Shown here: positions 48,371 to 61,075 of the stretch, in pieces
Numbering within the stretch: the first letter of the stretch is position 1
Layout: each line of letters begins with the position of its first letter
Origin: Tetragonia tetragonoides
Lineage: Eukaryota; Streptophyta; Magnoliopsida; Caryophyllales; Aizoaceae
Assembly (NCBI GenBank): GCA_038025085.1
Contig: CM076154.1
Coordinates: 23,364,501-23,428,500 of the forward strand
Direction of reading: 5' to 3'
DNA: 64,000 nucleotides
Notes under the pieces: generated by a model
What the model saw: the letters and a program-made list of their open reading frames with translations, nothing else
The model's database searches: none
What the model was told of the DNA's origin: nothing
Position numbers and translations under genes: made by a program

Positions 48371-49990
48371 GATGTTTACAAGTACAAACAAGCTTTAACT
48401 CCACCTTTTGAATGCATTTACGCATTTTAAAAGCTCATATGACTAGGGTGAAAAAGATTTAGTTCTTTTGTGTTGTATATTAAGAGAAAGCACCCAAATG
48501 CTTTGTTTGCATTCATTTGAGTGAGAAACTACACCAAGGATGTTTACAAGTACAAACAAGCTTTAACTCCACCTTTTGAATGCATTTACGCGTTTTAACA
48601 GCTCTTACATCTAGGGTAAAAAGAGATTGAGTTCTTTTGTGTTGTATATTAAGAGAAAGCACCCAAAAGCTTTGTTTGCATTCATTTGAGGGAGAATTTA
48701 CACCAAGGATGTTTACAAGTACAAACAAGCTTCAACTCAAGCTTTTGAAAGCATTTACGCGTTTTAAAACCTCATTTGACTAGGGTGAAAGAGATTGAGT
48801 TCTTTTGTGTTGTATTTTAAGAGAAAGCAACCAAAAGCTTTGTTTGCATTCATTTCAGTGAGAAACTACACCAAGAATGTTTACAAGTACAAAAAGCTTC
48901 AACTCAAGCTTTTGAATGCATTTAAGCGTTTTAAAAGCTCATACGACAAGGGTGAAAGAGATTGAGTTCTTTTGTGTTGTATATTAAGAGAACGCACCCA
49001 AATGTTTTCTTTGCATTCATTTGAGTGAGAAACTACACCAAAGATGTTTACAAGTACAAACATGCTTCAACTCAAGCTTTTGAATGTATCTACGTGTTTT
49101 AAAAGCTCATATGACTAGCGTGAAAAAGATTGAGTTCTTTTGTGTTGTATTTTCAGAGAAAGCACCCAAATGTTTTGTTTGCATTCATTTGAGTGAGAAA
49201 CGACACCAAGGATGTTTACAAGTACAAACACGCTTTAACTCCACCTTTTGAATGCATTTACGCTTTCTTTGCATTCATTTGAGTGTGAAACTACCCCAAG
49301 GATGTTTACAACTACAAACAAGCTTGAACTCAAGCTTTTGAATGCATTTAAGCGTTTTAAAAGCTCATACGACAAGGGTGAAAGAGATTGAGTTCTTTTG
49401 TGTTGTATATTAAGAGAACGCACCCAAATATTTTGTTTGCATTCATTTGAGTGAGAAACTACACAAAGAATGTTTACAAGTACAAAAAGCTTCAACTCAA
49501 GCTTTTGAATGCATTTATACGTTTTAAAAGCTCATTTGACTAGGGTGAAAAAGATTGAGGTCTTTTGTGTCGTATATTAAGAGAAACTACACCAAGCTTT
49601 TGAATGCAATTATGCGTTTTAACAGCTCTTACGACTAGGGTGAAAGAGATTGAGTTCTTTTGTGTTGTATATTAAGAGAACGAACCCAAAAATTTTCTTC
49701 GCATTCGTTTGAGTGAGAAACTACACCAAAGATGTTTACAGGTACAAACAAGCTTAAACTCAAGCTTTTGAATGCATTTACGCGTTTTAACAACTCTTAC
49801 GACTAGGGTGAAAGAGATTGAGTTCTTTTGGGTTTTATATTAAGAGAACGCACCCAAATCCTTTGTTTGCATTCATTTGAGTGAGAAACTACACCAAGGA
49901 TGTTTACAAGTACAAACAAGCTTTAAATCCACCTTTTGAATGCATTTACGCGTTTTAAAAGCTCATACGAATAGGGTGAGAGAGATTTGA
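48371..49990 (+). repeat. satellite block, + orientation
   Basis: About ten units, including two copies of the diverged CCCCAAGG/AAGGGTGAAAG, AACGCACCCAAATGTTTTC dimer, plus truncated units at about 49255 and 49590. Confidence 0.8.
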
Positions 49991-50079
49991 GTTCTTTTGT
50001 GTTTATGCGTTTTGAATGCATTGAATGCAAATAGAGCATCTGGGTTCTTTTGTACATTTAAACATTCATTTGATTGTGA
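49991..50079. repeat. scrambled satellite junction
   Basis: Short words from several monomer phases (TTATGCGTTTTGAATGCATT, GAATGCAAATAGAGCATC, ACATTTAAACATTC) between a + and a - block. Confidence 0.6.
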
Positions 50080-50771
50080 ATACATTAAAAGCTTGAGTTG
50101 AAGCTTGTTTGTACTTTAAAACATCCTTGGTGTAGTTTCTCACTCCAATGAATGCAAACAAAGCTTTTGGGTACTTTCTCTGAAAATACAACACAAAAGA
50201 ACTCAATCTCTTTCACCCTAGTCGTAAGAGCTGTTAAAACGCGTAAATGCATTCAAAAGCTTGAGGTTAAGCTTGTTTGTACCTGTAAACATCTTTGGTG
50301 TAGTTTTTCACTCAAATGAATGCAAAGAAAATATTTGGGTTCGTTCTCTCAATATACAACACAAAAGAAATCAATCTCTTTCACCCTAGTCGTAAGAGCT
50401 GTTAAAACGCGTAATTGCATTCAAAACGCGTAAATGCATTCAAAAGCTTGAGTTTAAGCTTGTTTGTACTTGTAAACATCCTTTGTGTAGTTTCACATTC
50501 AAATGAATGCAAACAAAGCATCTTGGTGCTTTCTCTTAATATACAACGCAAAGGAACTCAAACTCTCTCACCCTTGTCGTATGAGCTTTTAAAACGCTTA
50601 AATGCATTCAAAAGCTTGAGTTCAAGCTTGTTTGTAGTTGTAAACATCCTTGGTGTAGTTTCTCACTCGAATGAATGCAAACAAACCATTTGGGTGATTT
50701 CTCTTGATATACAACACAAAAAGAACTCAATCTCTTACACCCTAGTCATATGAGCTTTTAAAACGCGTAAA
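50080..50771 (-). repeat. satellite block, - orientation
   Basis: Four units, one with the doubled 19-bp block (ACGCGTAATTGCATTCAAA, ACGCGTAAATGCATTC). Confidence 0.8.
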
Positions 50772-51850
50772 ACATTCATTTGAGTGAGAAACTACACCAA
50801 GAATCTTTACAAGTACGCCAAGGATGTTTACTCTTAATATACAACAGAAAAGAACTCAAATCTCTTTCACCCTACTCGTATGAGCTTTCAAAACGCGTAA
50901 ATGCATTCAAAAGCTTGAGTTGAAGCTTGTTTGTCCTTGTAAACATCCTAGGTGCATTTTCACACTCAAATGTATCCAAACAAAGTATTTGCATGCTCTT
51001 ACGAACATTTACGCGTTTTAAAAGCGTTTACAAGTACAAACAAGCTTCAACTACACCAAGGATGTTTACAAGTACAAACAAGTATTTTCAGAGAGCTACC
51101 CCACCCAAATGCTTTGATTGCATTCATTTGAGTGAGAAACTACACCAAGGATGTTTACAAGCACAAACAAGCTTTAACTCCACCTTTTGAATGCATATAC
51201 GCGTTTTAAACAGTTTCTTAATTTTGTTTGCATTCACCTTTTGAATTTACAAGTACAAACAATCAAATGAATGCAAACAAAGTATTTGCGAGCTTTTTCT
51301 TAATATACAACACAAAAGAATTCAATCTCTTTTCGCCTAGTCGTAAGAGCTGTTAAAACGCGTAAATGCATTCAAAAGCTTGAGTTGAAGCTTGTTTGTA
51401 CTTTAAAACATTCTAGGTGTAGTTTCACACTCAAATGAATGCAAACAATGTTTTCTTTGCATTCATTTGAGTGAGAAACTACACCAAAGATGTTTACAAG
51501 TACCAACAAGCTTCAACTTAAGCTTTTCAATGCATATAAGCGTTTTAAACAGTTTCTTAATTTTGTTTGCATTCACCTTTTGAATTTACAAGTACAAACA
51601 ATCAAATGAATGCAAATAAAGCATTTGGGGGCTTTCTCTTAATATACAACACAAAAGAACTCAATCTCTTTCACCCTAGATGTAAGAGCTGTTAAAACGC
51701 GTGCATTCAAAAGGTGGAGTTAAAGCTTGTTTGTACTTGTAAACATCCTTGGTGAGTTCTTTTGTGTTGTATATTAAGAGAAATCACCCAAATGGTTTGT
51801 TTGCATTCATTTGAGTGAGAAACTACACCAAAGATGTTTACAACTACAAA
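50772..51850. repeat. fine satellite mosaic
   Basis: Pieces of about 60-250 bp: + 50772-50830, - 50830-50995, + 50998-51240, - 51265-51445, + 51447-51580, - 51600-51755, + 51755-51848. Two TTTCTTAATTTTGTTTGC modules (51210 and 51545) sit at + to - switches. Confidence 0.75.
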
Positions 51851-52219
51851 AATGATCAGATATACAACTTGTTGTTCAGCTTTCTTGTAGCATATCGAAC
51901 ATGATTTAGTTGCCATTAAACCACACGAGTTTGAAGCTTGTTTGTACTTGTAAACATCCTCGGTGTAGCATAAACATAAACACAGATTTTTACCCAGATG
52001 CATTCAATGACCTTTGGGTGAGAAACTACACAAATTGTATGCATTCTCTTAATATAAGGAGTTCTTTAACGGATTTGCTGTGAGTCACACAGTAGAGAAA
52101 TTTGGGAAAAGAGATTTTTTGTGCTTGTTTGTAATCAATGTTGCTAGAGGTACTTGTAAACCAAAAATCTTGACATTTACGCGTTTCTCTTAAATGTATA
52201 TTGAGGATCTTTTGAAAGA
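51851..52219. other. degenerate island: unique sequence and satellite fragments
   Basis: 51850-51925 (AAATGATCAGATATACAAC, CATATCGAACATGATTTAG) and 52050-52150 (GGATTTGCTGTGAGTCACAC) do not match the monomer. The rest is broken satellite words. No gene seen. Confidence 0.55.
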
Positions 52220-52614
52220 GATTTGAGTTCTTTAGTGTTCTTTTTTAAGAGAAAGCACCCAAATGCTTTCTTTGCATTAATTTGAGTGAGAAACTACACC
52301 AAGGATGTTTACAAGTAGAAACAAGCTTTAACTCCACCTTTTGAAAGCATTTACGCGTTTTAAAACCTCATACGACTAGGGTGAAAAAGATTGAGTTCTT
52401 TTGTGTTGTATATTAAGAAAAAGCACCCAAATGCTTTGTTTGCATTCATTTGAGTGAGTTTTAATTGAATTAGCAATGTCCGAATTAAAAGGTCTTACGA
52501 GTAGGGTGAAAGAGATTTGAGTTCTTTTGTGTTGTATATTAAAAGAAATGATCCAAATACTTTGTTTGGATTCATTTGAGTATGAAACTACATGAAGATT
52601 GTTTTAAAGTACAA
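52220..52614 (+). repeat. satellite block, + orientation, with a foreign junction
   Basis: Contains TTTTAATTGAATTAGCAATG (from about 52459), joined to GAATTAAAAGGTCTTACGAG. The same foreign stretch recurs near 56269. Confidence 0.7.
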
Positions 52615-55340
52615 ACAAGCTTCAACTCAAGCTTTTGAATGCATTTACGCGTTTTAAAAGCTTATACGAGTAGGTTGAAAGAGATTTGAGTTCTTTTGTG
52701 TTGTATATTAAGAGAAAGCATCCAAATACTTTGTTTGCATTCATTTGAGTGTGAAACTACACCTAGGATGTTTACAAGTACAAACATGCTTAAACTCAAG
52801 CTTTTGAATGCATTTACGCGTTTTAACAGCTCTTACGATTAGGGTGAAAGAGATTGAGTTCTTTGTGTTGTATATTAAGAGAAAGCACCCAGATGCTTTG
52901 TTTGCATTCATTTAAGTGAGAAACTACACCAAGGATGTTTACAAGAACAAAAGACTTTCAACTCAAGCTTTTGAATGCATTTACGCGTTTTGAATGCATT
53001 TATGCGTTTTGAATGTATTTACGCGTTTTAACAGCTCTTACGACTAGAGTGAAAGAGATTGAGTTCTTTTGTGTTGAAAATTAAGAGAATGCACCCAGAT
53101 GCATTTGCATTCATTTAAGTGAGAACTACACCAAGGATGTTTACAAGTACAAACAAGCTTCAGCTTCAGCTTTTGAATGCATTTACGGGTTTTGACAGCT
53201 CTTTTGACTAGGGTGAAAGAACTCAATCTCTTTCCGCGTAGTCGTAAGAGCTGTTAAGACGCGTAAATGCATTCAAAAGCTTAAGCTGAAGCTTGTTTGT
53301 ACTTGTAAACATTCTTTGTGTAGTTTCTCACTCCAATGAATGCAAACAAAGCTTTTGGGTGCTTTCTCTGAAAATACAACACAAAAGAACTCAATCTCCT
53401 TCACCCTAGTCGTAAGAGCTGTTAAAACGCGTAAATGCATTCAAAACGCAGAATTGCATTCAAAAGCTTGAGTTGAAGCTTGTTTGTACTTGTAAACATC
53501 CTAGGTGTAGTTTCTCACTCAAATGAATGCAAACAAAGTATTTGGGTGCTTTCTCTTAATATACAACACAAAAGACCTCAATCTCTTTCACCCTAGTCGT
53601 ATGAGGTTTTAAAACGCGTAAATGCTTTCAAAAGCTTGAGTTGAAGCTTGTTTGTACTTGTAAACATTCTTGGTGAGTTTATTTGCATTCATTGGAGTAA
53701 ACAGTCTTTTGTGTTGTATATTAAGAGAAAGCACCCAAATGCTTTCTTTGCATTCATTTGAGTGAGAAACTACACCAAGGATGTTTACAAGTACAAACAA
53801 AGCTTTAAATCCACCTTTTGAATGCATTTACGCGTTTTAACAGCTCTTACATCTAGGGTGAAAGAGATTCAGTTCTTTTGTGTTGTATTTTCAGAGAAAG
53901 CACCCAAAAGCTTTGTTTGCATTCATTGGAGTGAGAACTACACCAAGGATGTTTACAAGTACAAACAAGCTTCAACTCAAGCTTTTGAATGCATTTACGC
54001 GTTTTAAGAGCTTATACGAGTAGGTTGAAAGAGATTTGAGTTCTTTTGTGTTGTATATTAAGAAAAAGCATCCAAATACTTTGTTTGCATTCATTTGAGT
54101 GTGAAACTACACCTAGGACGTTTACAAGTACAAACAAGCATAAACTCAAGCTTTTGAATGCATTTACGCGTTTTAACAGCTCTTACGATTAGGGTGAAAG
54201 AGATTGAGTTCTTTGTGTTGTATATTAAGAGAAAGCACCCAGATGCTTTGTTTGCATTCATTTAAGTGAGAAACTACACCAAGGATGTTTACAAGAACAA
54301 AAGACTTTCAACTCAAGCTTTTGAATGCATTTACGCGTTTTGAATGCATTTATGCGTTTTGAATGTATTTACGCGTTTTAACAGCTCTTACGACTAGAGT
54401 GAAAAAGATTGAGTTCTTTTGGGTTGAAAATTAAGAGAATGCACCCAGATGCATTTGCATTCATTTAAGTGAGAACTACACCAAGGATGTTTACAAGTAC
54501 AAACAAGCTTCAGCTTTAACTTTTGAATGCATTTACGGTTTTTGACAGCTCTTTTGACTAGGGTGAAAGAACTCAATCTCTTTCCGCCTAGTCGTAAGAG
54601 CTGTTAAGACGCGTAAATGCATTCAAAAGCTTAAGCTGAAGCTTGTTTGTACTTGTAAACATTCTTGGTGTAGTTTCTCACTCCAATGAATGCAAACAAA
54701 GCTTTTGGGTGCTTTCTCGGAAAATACAACACAAAAGAACTCAATCTCCTTCACCCTAGTCGTAAGAGCTGTTAAAACGCGTAAATGCATTCAAAACGCG
54801 GAAATGCATTTAAAAGCTTCAGTTGAAGCTTGTTTGTACTTGTAAACATCCTAGGTGTAGTTTCTCACTCAAATGAATGCAAACAAAGTATTTGGGTGCT
54901 TTCTCTTAATATACAACACAAAAGACCTCAATCTCTTTCACTCTAGTCGTATGAGGTTTTAAAACGCGTAAATGCTTTCAAAAGCTTAAGTTGAAGCTTG
55001 TTTGTACTTGTAAACATTCTTGGTGAGTTTATTTGCATTCATTGGAGTAAACAGTCTTTTGTGTTGTATATTAAGAGAAAGCACCTAAATGCTTTCTTTG
55101 CATTCATTTGAGTGAGAAACTACACCAAGGATGTTTACAAGTACAAACAAAGCTTTAAATCCACCTTTTGAATGCATTTACGCGTTTTAACAGCTCTTAC
55201 ATCTAGGGTGAAAGAGATTCAGTTCTTTTGTGTTGTATTTTCAGAGAAAGCCCCCAAAAGCTTTATTTGCATTCATTGGAGTGAGAACTACACCAAGGAT
55301 GTTTACAAGTACAAACAACCTTCAACTCAAGCTTTTGAAT
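52615..55340. repeat. higher-order repeat, 1350 bp, two copies, each with internal inversion
   Basis: Constant 1350-bp offset of landmarks: CTTATACGAGTAGGTTGAAA at 52661 and 54011; CTTTGTGTTG at 52861 and 54211; a G(T/G)GTTGAAAA variant at 53071 and 54421; GAGTTTATTTGCATTC at 53675 and 55025. Each unit runs + (to 53220 or 54570), then - (to 53675 or 55025), then + again. The two copies are very similar, with only scattered substitutions seen. Confidence 0.88.
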
Positions 55341-55918
55341 GTATTTACGCGTTTTAAAAGCTCATATGATTAGCGTGAAAAAGATTGAGGTCTTTTGTGT
55401 TGTATATTAAGAGAAAGCACCCAAATGCTTTGTTTGCATTCATTTGAGTGAGAAACTACACCAAGGATGTTTACAAGTAAAAAAAAGCTTCAACTCAAGC
55501 TTTTGAATGCATTTACGCGTTTTAACAGCTCTTACATCTAGGGTGAAAGAGATTGAGTTCTTTTGTGTTGTATAATAAGAGAAAGCCCCCAAATGCTTTG
55601 TTTGCATTCATTTGAGGGAGAAACTACACCAAGGATGTTTACAAGTACAAACAAGCTTTAACTCCACCTATTGAATGTATTTACGCGTTTTAACAGCTCT
55701 TACGACTAAGGTGAAAGAGATTGAGTTCTTTTGTGTTGAAAATTAAGAGAATGCACCCAGATGCATTTGCATTCATTTAAGTGAGAACTACACCAAGGAT
55801 GTTTACAAGTACAAACAATCTTCAACTCAAGCTTTTGAAAGCATTTACACGTTTTAAAACCTTATACGACTAGGGTGAAAGAGATTGAGGTCTTTTGTGT
55901 TGTATATTAAGAGAAAGC
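55341..55918 (+). repeat. satellite block, + orientation
   Basis: Three to four units, one carrying the GTTGAAAATTAAGAGAATGC variant also found in the 1350-bp repeat. Cut mid-monomer at AAAGCATTGTAAACATCC. Confidence 0.8.
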
Positions 55919-56279
55919 ATTGTAAACATCCTTAGTGTAGTTTCTCACTCAAATGAATGCAAACAACGTATTTGGCTGCTTTCTCTTAATATACAACACA
56001 AAAGAACTCAATCTCTTTCACCCTAGTCATATGAGCTTTTGAAACGCGTAAATGCATCCAAAAGCTTGAATTGAAGCTTGTTTGTACTTGTAAACATCCT
56101 AGGTGTAGTTCACAGTCAAATGAATGCAAACAAAGTATTTGGATGCTTTCTCTTAAAGAAAGTACATTTGGATGATTTAAGAGCTGTTTCTCACTCAAAA
56201 ACTTCCTGAATGAGCAATTAAAACTACACCTAGGATGTTTAAATGTACAAACATGGTTCAACTTGAGTTTTAGTTGAAT
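55919..56279. repeat. - satellite followed by a scrambled patch
   Basis: - units to about 56159, then short mixed pieces (AAACTTCCTGAATGAGC, CACCTAGGATGTTTAAATG) up to the TTTTAGTTGAATTAGCAATG junction. Confidence 0.65.
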
Positions 56280-56948
56280 TAGCAATGCTCGAATTAAAAG
56301 GTCTTACGAGTAGGGTGAAAGAGATTTGAGTTCTTTTGTGTTGTATATTAAAAGAAATGATCCAAATACTTTGTTTGGATTCTTTTGAGCATGAAACTAC
56401 AAGAAAATTGTTTTAAAGCACAAACAAGCTTCAACTCAAGCTTTGCATTAACGCGTTTTAAAAGCTTATAAGAGTAGGGTGAAAGAGATTTGAGTTCTTT
56501 TGTGTTGTATATTAAGAGAAAGCATCCAAATACTTTGTTTGCATTCATTTGAGTGTGAAACTACACCTAAGATGTTTACAAGTACAAACAAGCTTAAACT
56601 CAAGCTTTTGAATGCATTTACGCGTTTTAACAGCTCTTACGATTAGGGTGAAAGAGATTGAGTTCTTTTGTGTTGTATTTTAAGAGATAGCACCCAGATG
56701 CTTTGTTTGCATTCATTTAAGTGAGAAACTACGCGTTTTAACAGCTCTCACGACTAGGTTGAAAGAGATTGAGTTCTTTCGTATTGAAAATTAAGAGAAT
56801 GCACCCAGATGCATTTGCATTCATTTAAGTGAGAAACTACACCAAGGATTTTTACAAGTACAAACAAGCGTCAGCTTAAACTTTTCAATGCATTTACGCA
56901 TTTTGAATGCATTTATGCGTTTTGACAGCTCTTACGACTAGGGTGAAA
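56280..56948 (+). repeat. satellite block, + orientation, related to 52480-53220
   Basis: Shares GAATTAAAAGGTCTTACGAG, TTAAAAGAAATGATCCAAAT and the +/- switch GGGTGAAAGAACTCAATC with 52.5-53.2 kb. Confidence 0.75.
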
Positions 56949-58655
56949 GAACTCAATCGCTTTTCGCCTAGTCTTAAGAGCTGTTAAAACGCGTAAATGC
57001 ATTCAAAACGCTTAAATGAATTCAAAACGCCTAAATGCATTCAAAACTTAAGCTGAAGCTTGTTTGTACTTGTAAACATTCTTGGTGTAGTTTCTCTCTC
57101 CAATGAATGCAAACAAAGCTTCTGAAAATACAACACAAAAGAACTCAATCTCCTTCACCCTAGTCGTAAGAGCTGTTAAAACGCGTAAATGCATTCAAAA
57201 CGCGGAAATGCATTCAAAAGCTTGAGTTGAAGCTTGTTTGTACTTGTAAACATCCTAGGTGTAGTTTCTCACTCAAGTACAAACAATCAAATGCGTAAAT
57301 GCATTCAAAAGCTTGAGTTAAAGCTTGTTTGTACTTGTAAACATCTTTGGTGTAGTTTCTCACTCAAATGAATGCAAAGAAAACATTTGGGTGCGTTCTC
57401 TTAATATACAACACAAAAGAACTCAATCTCTTTCACCCTTGTCGTATGAGCTTCTAAAACGTTTAAATGCATTCAAAAGCTTGAGTTCAAGCTTGTTTGT
57501 AGTTGAAAACATCCTTTGGGTAGTTTCACACTCAAATGAATGTAAACAAAGCATTTGCGAGCTTTTTCTTAATATACAACAGAAAAGAGCTCAATCTCTT
57601 TCACCCTAGTTGTAAGAGCTGTTAAAATGCGTAAATGCATTCAAAAGCTTGGTTTGAAGCTTGTTTGTACTTGTAAACATCCTTGGTGTAGTTTCTCACT
57701 CAAATGAATGCAAACAAAGCATTTGGGTGCTTTCTCTTAATATACATTACAAAAGAACTCAATCTCTTTCACCCAAGATGTAAGAGCTGTTAAAACACGT
57801 AAATGCATTCAAAAGGTGGAGTTAAAGGTTGTTTGTACTTGTAAACATCCTTGGTGTAGTTTCTCACTCAAATGAATGCAAACAAAGCATCTGGGTGCTT
57901 TCTCTTAATATACAACACAAAAGAACTCAATCTCTTTCACCCTAGATGTAAGAGATGTTAAAACTCGTAAATACATTCAAAAGGTGGAGTTAAAGCTTGT
58001 TTGTACTTGTAAACATTCTTGGTTAAGTTTCTAACTAAAATGAATGCAAACAAAGCATTTGGGTGAAAAAGAGATTAAGGTCTCATTCCAATGAATGCAA
58101 AAGAAACATTTTGAGTTGAAGCTTGTTTGTACTTGTAAACATGTACACAAAAATGTTGTTTAAAAGTCAATGCATTCAAAACATGAAGCTTGTTTTAAAA
58201 CATCTACACCAATAATGTTTTGTTTGCATTCATTGGAGTTGAACTCAATCTCTTTCACCCTAGTCGTATGAGCTTTTAAAACGCTTAAATGCATTCAAAA
58301 GCTTGAGTTCAAGCTTGTTTGTAGTTGTAAACATCCTTGGGGTAGTTTCACACTCAAATGAATGCAAACAAAGCGTTTGGGTGCTTTCTCTTAAGCTTTA
58401 GTTAAAGCTTGTTTGTACTTGTAAACACAAAAGAGATTGAGTTTCTCACTCCAATGAATGCAAACAAAGCTTTTGGATGCTTTCTCTTGATATACAAGAG
58501 AAAAGAACTCAAGCTTTTTCCACCCTAGTCATATGAGCTTTTAAAACGCGTAAATGCATTCAAAAGTTTGAGTTGAAGCTTGTTTGTACTTTTACACATC
58601 CTGGGTGTAGTTTCTCACTATTAGGAATGCAAACAAATGTAAATCAATTTCAATA
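56949..58655 (-). repeat. satellite, mostly - orientation, with a scrambled patch
   Basis: About nine units. The first is a triple form of the 19-bp block (three GCATTCAAAACGC-like repeats). Scrambled at 58065-58250 (GTCTCATTCCAATGAATGC, TACACAAAAATGTTGTTTA). Confidence 0.75.
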
Positions 58656-61075
58656 TAGGAGCTTTGGAATGCATTTACGCGTTTTGAATGCATTTACGCG
58701 TTTTAACAGCTCTTACCACAAGGGTGAAAGAGATTGGGGTCTTTTGTATTGTATGCATTTACGCGTTTCAAAAGCTCATATGACTAGGGTGAAATAGATT
58801 GAGTTCTTTTGTGTTGTATATTAAGAGAAAGCACCCAAATGCTTTGTTTGCATTCATTTGAGTGAGAAACTTAACCAAGGATGTTTACAAGTACAAACAA
58901 GCTTCAACTCAAGCTTGAAAAAATATTTACGCGTTTTAAAAGCTCATATGACTAGGGGGAAAGAGATTGAGGTATTTTGTGTTGTATATTAAGAGAAAGC
59001 ACCCAAATGCTTTGTTTGCATTCATTTGAGTGTGAAACTACACCAAGAATGTTTACAAGTACAAACAAGCTTTAACTCCACCTTTTGTATGCATTTACGC
59101 ATTTTAACAGCTCTTACATCTAGGGTGAAAGAGATTGAGTTCTTTTGTGTTGAATAAACAAGCTTCAACTCAAGGTTTTGAATGCATTTACGCGTTTTGA
59201 ATGCATTTACGTGTTTTAACAGCCCTTACGACTAGGGTGAAAGCTTTAACTCCACCTTTTGAATGCATATACGCGTTTTAAAACCTCATACGACTAGGGT
59301 GAAAGAGATTCGGTTCTTTTGTGTTGTATATTAAGAGAAATCACACAAAAGCTTGTTTGTACTTGTAAACATCCTTGGTGTGAAACTACACCAAAGATTG
59401 GTAGGTACAAACATATATTTTAATGCTTTGCTTTCATTTACGCGTTTTGAATGCATTTACGCGTATTTTTATATTAAGAATATAAAGAGATTGGAGTTCT
59501 TTTGTGTTGTATATTAAGAAAGAAACCATCCAATACTTTGTTTGCATTCATTTGAGTGTGAAACTACATCTAGGAAGTTTACAAGTACAAACAAGCTTCA
59601 ACTCAAGCTTTTGAATGCATTTACGCGTTTTAAATGCTCATATGACTAGGGTGAAAAAGATTGAGTTCTTTTGTGTTGTATTTTAAGAGAAAGCAACCAA
59701 AAGCTTTGTTTGCATTAATTTCAGTGAGAAACTACACCAAGAATGTTTACAAGTACAAACAAGCTTCAACTCAAGCTTTTGAATGCATTTACGTGTTTTA
59801 AAAGCTCATATGACTAGGGTGAAAGAGATTGAGGTCTTTTGTGTTGTGTATTAAGAGAAAGCACCCAAATGCTTTGTTTGCATTCATTTGAGTGAGAAAC
59901 TACACCAAGGATGTTTACAAGTACAAACAAGCTTTAACTCCACCTTTTGAATGCATTTACGCGTTTTAACAGCTCTTACGACTAGGGTGAAAGAAATTGA
60001 GTTCTTTTGTGTTGTATTTTCAGAGAAAGCACCCAAATGCTTTGTTTGCATTCATTTGAGTGTGAAACTACACCAAGGATGTTTACAAGTACAAACAAGC
60101 TTTAACTCAAGCTTTTGAATGCATTTACGCGTTTTAAAAGCTCATATGACTAGGGTGAAAAAGATTGAGTTCTTTTGTGTTGTATTATAAGAGAAAGAAA
60201 CCAAAAGCTTTGTTTGCATTCATTTCAGTATGAAACTACACCAAGAATGTTCACAAGTACAAACAAGCTTCAACTCAAGCTTTTGAATGCATTTACGCGT
60301 TTTAAAAGCTCATATGACTAGGGTGAAAGAGATTGAGGTCTTTTGTGTTGTGTATTAAGAGAAAGCACCCAAATGCTTTGTTTGCATTCATTGGAGTGAG
60401 AAACTACACCAAGAATGTTTACAAATACAGACAAGCTTCAACTCAAGCTTTGGAATGCATTTACCCGTTTTGAATGCATTTACGCGTTTTAAAACCTCAT
60501 ACGACTAGGGTGAAAGAGATTGAGTACTTTTGTGTTCTATATTAAGAGAACGCACCCAAATGTTTTCTTTGCATTCATTTGAGTGAGAAACTACACCAAA
60601 GATGTTTACAAGTACAAACAAGCTTCAACTCAAGCTTTTGAATGTATTTACTCGTTTTAAACAGTTTCTTAATTTTGTTTGCATTCACCTTTTGAATTTA
60701 CAAGTACAAACAAGCTTTAACTCCACCTTTTGAATGCATTTACGCTTTGTTTGCATTCATTTGAGTGAGAAACTGCACCAAAGATGTTCACAAGTACAAA
60801 CAAGCGTTAACTCCACCTTTTGAATGCATTTACGCGTTTTAACAGCTCTTACATATATGGTGAAAGAGATTGAGGTCTTTTGTGTTGTATATTAAGAGAA
60901 AGCACCCAAATGCTTTGTTTGCATTCATTTGAGTGAGAAACTACACCAAGAATGCTTACAAGTACAAACAATCTTCAACTCAAGCGTTTGAATGCATTTA
61001 CGCGGAGTGAGAAACTACACCAAGGATGTTTACAAGTACAAACAAGCTTCAACTCAAAATTTTGAATGTATTCAC
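58656..61075 (+). repeat. satellite block, + orientation
   Basis: About thirteen units. A small - insert at 59345-59382 is followed by degenerate sequence to about 59500. A TTTCTTAATTTTGTTTGC module at 60660 here does not change orientation. Confidence 0.8.

Noticed and set aside
50415..50753. Longest satellite ORF (112 codons)
   Set aside because: Translation repeats the same satellite-derived words twice; no evidence of selection or a gene structure.
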